Position numbers and translations under genes: made by a program
The notes under the pieces: generated by a model
The model's input: the letters and a program-made list of their open reading frames with translations, nothing else
What the model was told of the DNA's origin: nothing
Databases searched by the model: none
Shown: positions 57,181 through 64,000 of the stretch, piece after piece
Numbering within the stretch: the first letter of the stretch is position 1
Layout: each line of letters starts with the position of its first letter
Source: Liriodendron chinense
Lineage: Eukaryota > Streptophyta > Magnoliopsida > Magnoliales > Magnoliaceae
Reading direction: 5' to 3'
NCBI GenBank assembly: GCA_003013855.2
Contig: ML058447.1
Location: forward strand, 4,092,001-4,156,000
DNA: 64,000 nucleotides

Positions 57181-58439
57181 AAACATCAATATTCACTTGT
57201 TGTAATCGGCCCTTTCTTCGTAATACTGTGATTTTTAGGTAATTCTTTCATCCTGAGTAGGGTATTCTGATGATTAGATTGGATTTCAGGGTCTTTTGAT
57301 GAATGGATTGGACTAACTCAATGGTGGGCCCAATACAAAAATAATGATGGCCGCCCTATGCCAGCTTTTTCCAAAGGTGTGCGTAGTACCTGCAGATTTA
57401 TGGATGCTCAGGGTTCCAAGGTGAAGATGATGCATCGTACCCGGTTCTCAGTGTCCGAGTTGTGCTAGCACGGCTCTTTAAAAATTGGTGTTGATGCCTC
57501 AAACCTACAAGTAGGATATTTGCATGGAAATACGGACCCTCCAAATTGCTGGCCCAACTGTGGATGGACTAGAAGTGAAAAATTGCAGCAAAAAGATGAC
57601 ATTGACTGGCCATTTTAACCTTAATTGTCCATTTGATAGCCATTAATTGTATGGCTTTGATTTATTGATCAGTGTGATTTTAGATATATGCTTCAACCAC
57701 AGTTGGACTAACAATTTGAAGGTCTGGATAGGGGAACTTCAATGACAAATATGAGGATGATTAGGCACCGCCATTTTTTAAATGGTGTAAAACTAACAGA
57801 GGAGTGTAGTCCAAAAATTCACTATATGGGTCAATGCCAAGTGGGCCTTAGCTTGATCACATCTCATGTCGACGGGAATGGGATGGCCTGAAGTGAGTAT
57901 TTTTGGCACGGTTTTAAAATGTCACCGACTCAACCACCGTTTCCGTGTGAAGCTGTTTGGCTCGAAATTCCACCTTTGCTGTGTGTATTGTAACAGTCTT
58001 GCGAGAGCCTCCTGTGACTTATTCAAACCGTACACCCACAGCTCCACGATCCGAGAGAGGTGGAAAGACCATGATCAGTTGTTTATGACTGAAAACTGAA
58101 TTGTGTGGCCCATCATAATGTGTCTTATCAATGCTGTCTGACTGTTTTAGGGCACGAGCTCAAAATTGGAGCACTTGAAAAGCTCAACTGGACCATAACA
58201 TATGAAACTGATATAGGACAAGAATTTTTTGAAGACAGGTGTGGATTAAGCACATTCTTATTACACATAGACCGAATAAATATCAACAAAAGTTGACAAA
58301 ATTGACAATTTTTTTATGAATAGAATAAAAGAAAGTGGAGTGTGAATTGACCATAATTTTTTATTCGAAAAGAGTTACAGGATGCACAACATATTGTTTC
58401 CAATTGAAATTTTATTTTAAGGTAAACTAGAGTTACGAA
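57181..58439. other. Intergenic, no gene seen
   Basis: A block at 57868-57930 ('gacgggaatgggat', 'aaatgtcaccgactcaac') recurs at 59166-59230. Nothing else was assigned. Confidence 0.45.
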
Positions 58440-58800
58440 AAAAAAAAAAAATTTACTATTTTTAGTAATTTCAATCTTTATCTTTAATGTATTTCTTTCT
58501 TTTAGAGTTTTTATTCATTTAGGAGTTTCTATTTTTATTGAGTAATGAAATTTAAAAAGAGTTTACTTAGTAGTAGTCTTTAATTAAGATTTTAATATTT
58601 GTAGTAATTTTTTATTTTAAAATTTTTATTATTTTTAATAATTATAAATTAGTGATATTATTATTTAATAAAATTCTAATTTTTACTAAATTTATTTGAA
58701 GAATCCAATGAGCCTTGTGAATTCAAAGTACTTATCCCGTGAGGAAGATGGTGATCAACCTCACCACATCCCCAACATCAGAAACAATACTTTGAATTGA
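58440..58800. repeat. Degenerate LTR-like fragment
   Basis: Very AT-rich, ending with 'gaattcaaagtacttatcc' and 'gatggtgatcaacctcac', a diverged match to 8770-8900. Confidence 0.35.
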
Positions 58801-58834
58801 GCAAGTATTGTCCAAAACTTCTTACAGGCCATCA

Positions 58835-59125
58835 AAGCTTTGGATCAAGCTGATATTTAGGTTTTCCCTTCATCCATGTATGTGTGACCTTATAACTAAG
58901 TTGGATGATAAATAAACATTACACTGGGATAAGAGTTTAGGATAGGCTTCAATTTTGGTCTCATACCCTAAAATTAGGGGAAAAAGGGATAGCCTGCATG
59001 GATGAGACACATACCACGGAGTTTAGGAGTTCACTCAGTAGACTGCTGAGTAAACTCAGTAGGGGTAGTGTACTGATTGAACTCTGTGGAACCTACCGTA
59101 GATGTATGTGTCTTGCTTTCCACTT
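58835..59125. repeat. MITE half followed by a second MITE arm
   Basis: 'agctttggatcaagctgata' begins the right half of one copy. Its end, 'actcagtagactgctgag', meets the left end of another ('aactctgtggaacctaccg', 'gatgtatgtgtcttgc'). Confidence 0.5.
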
Positions 59126-60148
59126 AAACCGCGCTACGGTCCTTAGCTGGATCCCATGACAAGTCAACGGGAATGGGATATACTGACGAATGGTTTCGGC
59201 GCAGTTTTTAAAATGTCACCGACTCAACGGTCAACATGTACCGCAGTCCATGCCGCTCCAATCGTGGGATTCCTTGTGTATGGCAATGACATAAAGATTG
59301 CATTGATGGAATGATCCGAACCGTCGGATTGGTGTTGTCGAAAAGTGCTGGCAGTTCCAATTGAATGTTCGGATTTAGATTGTTTTGATTGTCCAATCGT
59401 GTGATTCTACATTCATGATCTGTCCCACCACTTGAACGGTGCGGATAGTAGTATATGAATCACACATGCAAGCTGGTGGACTCTAACCCTGGTCGAGCTC
59501 AATGCCTATACCCGTATGGCCCACTACTCATCAAGACTCTGATCTTGATCCAACGTTAGACTCGTGACCCAAAACGCTAGCCTAATTCTACATCATCCAG
59601 ACCGTCTCCCCCCCTCCCCGACCGCTTGCTATTATACATTTTAACCACTCATTTACTAGCCACAAAACGGATGGTTAAGATTGTGCAACATCCTCGTGTA
59701 CAATGGCTCCATTCTATATATAAAAAGAGAGAATTGGGATAGTTTGTTTGGCTTAAACAAGATTTTTCTGCATGCCAACCACGCACACAAACTTTGCTGG
59801 CGATCCGTTTACCTTTTTCTTTGCGGCCGAGTTCAGTTTTGGTTCTCTCTAATTTCAGGTTCCAGTCTGAAAAGGGCGAGTTCATTAATCAGTCTGCCCT
59901 TTACACCACGCTCTGGGGTGGGCCCCATCAAGAGCATCCCCTCGTCCGAAAGATTGGGGTTGTCTTTTTATAATGATCAGGAAATGAACGGTCTATAATC
60001 AATGGTGCACATTTAAAGTACCCATGTGACTTATCTAGTTAGGGGACTCTCTTGACACTGTGGTCAGGACATCTCCATCGTTGGCCTGCACTCTGCATGG
60101 AAATATACTGGGCAATCAACCACTTTCTCTAAAAGCTCCAGCTGTTAG
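59126..60148. other. Intergenic, no gene seen
   Basis: No repeat family or gene assigned beyond the shared block near 59166. Confidence 0.4.
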
Positions 60149-60206
60149 AGGATTAACACAACCTAATGATTCGATAAAGGATTAACACAACCTAATGATT
60201 CGATAA
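60149..60206. repeat. Exact 29-bp tandem duplication
   Basis: Two identical 29-bp units (60149-60177 and 60178-60206) starting 'aggattaacacaacctaat'. Confidence 0.95.
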
Positions 60207-61088
60207 GCTTTATTTTTTCATCTGGACAGATCTTCATGGTGGTTGCATTTATTCAATAGGGTTAGATGTGATATAAACACAACATGGTCCACTAAAACTG
60301 GATTTCATGACTTTCTTAGAGAAAAATAGTGGGGGTGCACATATAATGGCATGATAATCCATGAGGTTTGCTATGGATTGGTGGGGATTTTAGCCTTTCA
60401 ATTTGGGTCCTCTTCCAATGATCTAAACCGTTTATATGGCAAGTCTCACTTTGAAATGGTGGAAAACTAATAACTAAAAGCTCACAATTGCATCATTTCA
60501 ACCCTCCGTTAGTTTGGTTCTTTTGCTTGGAAACGGTTGCCCTAACTTTTATACCATCGTAGGGCTGAATTATTGAGTATGGGAGGTTCGCATTTATTAT
60601 TATAATATTTTTTTAAAAATTCAAGTAGATCTTATAAATCAGAGCTTTGCTAAGCCCATGTCATGTGCAATAAAGTTTATGCACACACTGCATATACGTC
60701 ACCACATCGATTCCCTAAATTTAGAATCTTATTACTTACTACAATGATCTACTGAAATTTAGCCGCACGTTGCATCAATTCATAATTAAAAAAAAAAAAA
60801 AAACTAAGAATCATGATGTCAGGTGAGCTATAGTTTACAATATAGCTCTAAAACACTCAGCTGAAATTTTCTAAACCATCCATCTCTTTCTAATGCTAGG
60901 GTTCACCATGCTGAGGACCAGATTTTCAATATGTACACGGTTGTACCAAACTGATGGATGGATTGAATCTGGCACGATGAGTATATTGGACATGCATCTA
61001 TGTTTTTTTTTGTTATTCTTCTTCTTTTTCTTTTTTTTTTACACAAACCCACACACCTCTAGTGTTGAGTATATTGGAAAACTTGATA
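60207..61088. other. Intergenic, no gene seen
   Basis: AT-rich; an A run near 60787-60802 and T runs near 61003-61040. No open frame of interest. Confidence 0.4.

Positions 61089-61157
<69 letters not shown>
61089..61157. repeat. (TA)n microsatellite, about 35 units
   Basis: Uninterrupted TA run that ends directly at the inverted repeat starting at 61158. Confidence 0.95.
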
Positions 61158-61162
<5 letters not shown>

Positions 61163-61220
61163 ACGAGTTGTGCCAAATGACCCGATTGCACATCGGGTCA
61201 TTTGGCACAACTCGTTGATA
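61158..61220. repeat. Perfect hairpin, 29-bp arms and 5-base loop
   Basis: The arms 61158-61186 and 61192-61220 are exact reverse complements; the loop is TGCAC. The arm contains GTTGTGCCAAATGACCCGAT. Not part of any element I recognise. Confidence 0.95.
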
Positions 61221-62414
61221 GCCTATTTGTGTCACATTGGATTTTTTAGGGCTTAACTCAGGCTCAATCCATTTTCGCATTTCCAACCTGAGCTCAACCT
61301 GGCACCCATTTAGTTCTGCTTAAACCCACCTCACAGCAGGTCAGGCCGGTTGACCCACAGGCCAACCCAACCCATTGCCATCCCTTCGGACCAAGACCAA
61401 TGTAGTCGCACGAACCCTTCTTAAGGCTGCTCAGGCACAAATAAAAATAAAAGTTCGTAGGCTGGTCCAAGTTCAGCCCCCATCGAGTCCATTGTGCCAC
61501 GTCGTTCAACTGCACAGAAAAAGGGCCATTAGGAATGTTTACCAACGATCCATGGCTGCGTGTAGGTATAACCTTATAGATAGGACGTTTGTGAGAGCTT
61601 AGAAGAGGTTTGCTAATTCCACGCGTGTGGGACCCTAGTCATCCCCACACGAGTAAATGTGCAACATGTATCATGGGAACTTTCTAGAAGGGATCATTAG
61701 ATGTGAATTGGTGTGAAAGGATTCGGTTGTAAGTGAAAAGCTGCTTTTTGGTTTGTTTTGAAATTTCTTTATTTTGTTATAAATTTTTTTGAATATATGA
61801 TGATCGAGAAAACGGCGACTCTTTTTTATTTTAATTCAAGGAAATTACTTGAGTAATAAAAGTGTCACTAGGTTGCTAATCCTTCGTACACATAGCTTGC
61901 AAATGATGCTTTAAAACAATTTAATTATCAGCCACAACACTAAATCATACTAATAGAATGATCCAAACCATTCAAATGATTTGGCATGTAAGGGAAAGTT
62001 AAGAAAACATTAATTAATTAGCAACCCACGTTGTTGTTAGGGACTCTCATATTTATGAGCCACCTGAGGCTTAGATTTTCTATTTTTTGTCCTTGTATTA
62101 AATTTAAATAGGTTTATTAACATTATTCTTATAAATGTATATTAATTTAAAATATGAAAGATGATTTACTTAATCAAATTTAAATTATTATGAATATACT
62201 ACAAAATTCAGTGCATTCTATTTCCTGGCATTCGATCAACTAAAAATTCAACTCAGGTTGATTCCATGATAATTTTGATTTGATTCTTATTCATGCCAAA
62301 TGCAAATTACCAATTGAACCCTAAGTTTGAGCAGAATGTCATACTCCATCATTGCTAAGCCCACGTGCATGGACAAGTTAGCTCATTTATACACCACCAC
62401 ATGCATAGCATAAG
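61221..62414. other. Intergenic, no gene seen
   Basis: A GGCC/CCAACCC-rich patch at 61300-61380 may be a hAT-like end. The rest is AT-rich and unassigned. Confidence 0.4.
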
Positions 62415-62532
62415 TAGGGGTGTCAATAGGCTGGGCTCTGGTCTGAAAAATCAGAATTTTGAATAGGCCGGCCCGAAACAGTTTAAAATCCGGGCCAAGA
62501 CCTACCCCAGGCGTGGCCCGTTGACAGCTGTA
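62415..62532. mobile_element. Small hAT-like MITE
   Basis: 118 bp. The ends TAGGGGTGTCAATAGGC and GCCCGTTGACAGCTGTA are imperfect inverted repeats. Flanks AGCATAAG and GGCATAGG agree at six of eight bases, fitting an aged 8-bp duplication. Confidence 0.6.
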
Positions 62533-62909
62533 GGCATAGGGGTGTCAATGGGCGGGCTTGGGCCTGAATAATCAGACGCTATTGCGGAATGATGGTGGTC
62601 CATTCACTAGAGTGCCTTCATGTTAGAAATAAATGGATAGGTGAGAAATACATTGGCCAGCCTTTTCACAACTGTACAGCTGTTCATTTAATTATGGCCC
62701 ATCTGGCCAATGAACCCACCTGATTCTTGGGATAGGGAACATTACGTGGATTGTTTGCAGGGTGTCAGTGGGCTGGGCTCGAGCCTAAAAATCAGAATTT
62801 TACACAGAGCTGGCCTGACAGCCCGGACTGATATTGTGCAAAATCCTGGCCAACACCTACCCCAAGCCCTGCAGCACCATCACAAGGGATAGATATGTCT
62901 GATGGCATG
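62533..62909. repeat. hAT-like terminal fragments
   Basis: A terminus 'aggggtgtcaatgggcggg' near 62542 and a second fragment at 62757-62870 with 'gggtgtcagtgggctggg' and 'aaaatcagaatttta', similar to the element at 62415. Confidence 0.5.
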
Positions 62910-63196
62910 ACTTTGTGGGACCCACCATGATGTTTATGTTTTATCCATACTGTCCATCCATTTTGACCGGTTATTTTAGCGCATCAGCCAAATAATAAGG
63001 TAGATCCAAAGCTGAAGTGGACCACACGATAGGAAATAGTGGGGATAATAGTGCCATGGTTGAAACCTTCCTAAGGTGCACGGTGGTGTCTACTAGCCAA
63101 CCCACCTGTTCCTAAGTTCATACAAAATGAAGGAAAAGCATAAGTATCAGCTCTATCCAAAACTTTTGTGGCCCCAAGAAGTTTTCAATGGCAGGT
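62910..63196. repeat. Mutator-like MITE left half, cut by a hAT element
   Basis: 'cccaccatgatgtttatg' then 'ccatactgtccatcc' form the left arm. The copy runs to 'gttttcaatggcagg' and stops where the CGAG-rich element begins. Confidence 0.6.
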
Positions 63197-64000
63197 AGAG
63201 TTGTACACGAGACGAGTAAGCACGAAAGACTCGCTTGATTTGCTCGAAAAATGCTCAGCTCGGCTTAGATCGGAAGTGCGTTTGAGTCGAGCCGAGTTAA
63301 ATTTCTGATGCTTGAATGTGTTCGAGCGAGCTTCAAACAGGGCCATCCTTGATTCAGCTTAACTCATTTATAGACTCGAACTCGGCTCGAAGCCGTATTA
63401 TATGTAAGGTTTTTTTTTTTTTTTTTTTTTAATTTTTAAACCCTAATCATTTTTACCTTTTACCAGCTTGAGTAACCCTCTTTTCAAACCCTAACCCTAA
63501 CCAACCCTCCCCCTCTTTGAGTTTAACGGTCGGCCGTCCACTCCACGTCGGTAACCCTCACTCTGCCCTCTCGACGCCAGCCACCCTCACCCTACCTGCT
63601 CGTCGCCGGCCACCCTCACCCTGCCCGCACGACGTCGGCCACCCTCACTCTACCCGCACGACGCCGGCCACTCACTGTTCTCAGTCACCCTGCCTGCTTG
63701 TCGCCGGCCACCCCTGTTCTCAACCTTGCCCGCTCGTCGACGCAGGTAATCGCCTTGCCCCCTCCATTATTTTTTATGAAATTTCAGATGACCTTTGCTT
63801 GAAAACACAAACTCGAACCATCTCAAAAGAATTGAAATCGGACTCTGGCTCAAAAACTCGAAATTGACTCGAACTTGCTCGGTCTGCTGATCGAGCAAAG
63901 GCCTCCTCGACTCGGACGAGTAAAGCCGAGTAGCGGGTAGGGGTAGGTGGGTTCGAATCGAGCGCTGAGCCGGGTGATGCTCAATTCGACTCAACTCGTT
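63197..64000. mobile_element. CGAG-rich hAT-like element, runs off the window
   Basis: It starts TAGAGTTGTACACGAG, matching the TAGAGGTG-type termini of 28106 and 47590. Inverted TCGAGC-rich arms lie at 63220-63390 and 63830-64000. Between them are a T run (63410-63430) and a GC-rich minisatellite. The right end is outside the window. Confidence 0.55.
63540..63735. repeat. GC-rich minisatellite, unit about 29 bp
   Basis: About six units of the form 'cggccaccctcaccctgccc' plus 'gcacgacg'. Two middle units are 29 bp each; later ones are longer. An open frame runs through it because the unit lacks stops, but it shows no domain. Confidence 0.75.

Noticed and set aside
63485..63505. Telomere-like 'ccctaaccctaacc'
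   Set aside because: Only two or three degenerate units lacking the CCCTAAA form; no telomeric array.

Overview
The window looks like nuclear DNA of a flowering plant. Coding density is very low, introns are GT-AG, and the two intact genes belong to typical plant families: a VQ-motif regulator and a GDSL esterase/lipase. Ty1/copia and Ty3/gypsy LTR retrotransposons, hAT-, Mutator- and Tourist-like non-autonomous DNA elements and a tRNA-derived SINE fill most of the rest. The dominant repeat, a near-palindromic element with GTCCATCC-type arms, gives me the impression of a magnoliid genome (for example laurel or magnolia relatives), but I cannot fix the species from sequence alone.

Layout. 1-8.2 kb: about a dozen Mutator-like palindromic MITEs and one hAT element with a perfect 8-bp target duplication. 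8.2-21.8 kb: degenerate LTR-like sequence, a dimeric minisatellite, more MITEs, a 1.6-kb long-TIR element and unassigned intergenic DNA. 21.8-29.7 kb: a nest of insertions. A MITE is split by a decayed Tat-like gypsy element. That element's 3' LTR is split by a SINE, and the SINE is split by a hAT element that itself holds a MITE half and a compound microsatellite. The gypsy element keeps integrase and a broken antisense gene with its own TATA box and an intron. 30.7-31.3 kb: the VQ gene and its promoter. 32.3-47.5 kb: a direct tandem duplication (units of about 8.0 and 7.2 kb). Each unit carries insertions the other lacks, so the pair supplies natural empty sites that classify the elements. 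47.6-48.6 kb: a second hAT element of the same chimeric family. 49.8-53.4 kb: the five-exon GDSL gene on the minus strand. 53.9-56.6 kb: a young copia derivative with only gag and protease, inserted upstream of the GDSL gene. 56.6-64 kb: AT-rich repeats, degenerate LTR-like sequence, a (TA)n tract joined to a perfect hairpin, small hAT elements and a GC-rich minisatellite.

The two host genes show no functional link. The biology of the window is mainly its transposon history: the tandem duplication fixes target-site sizes of 9 bp (Mutator-like) and 3 bp TAA/TTA (Tourist-like), and is compatible with 8 bp (hAT-like), which is shown exactly at two other loci. It also shows that transposition continued after the duplication. 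Most open frames in the window come from repeats and are not genes.
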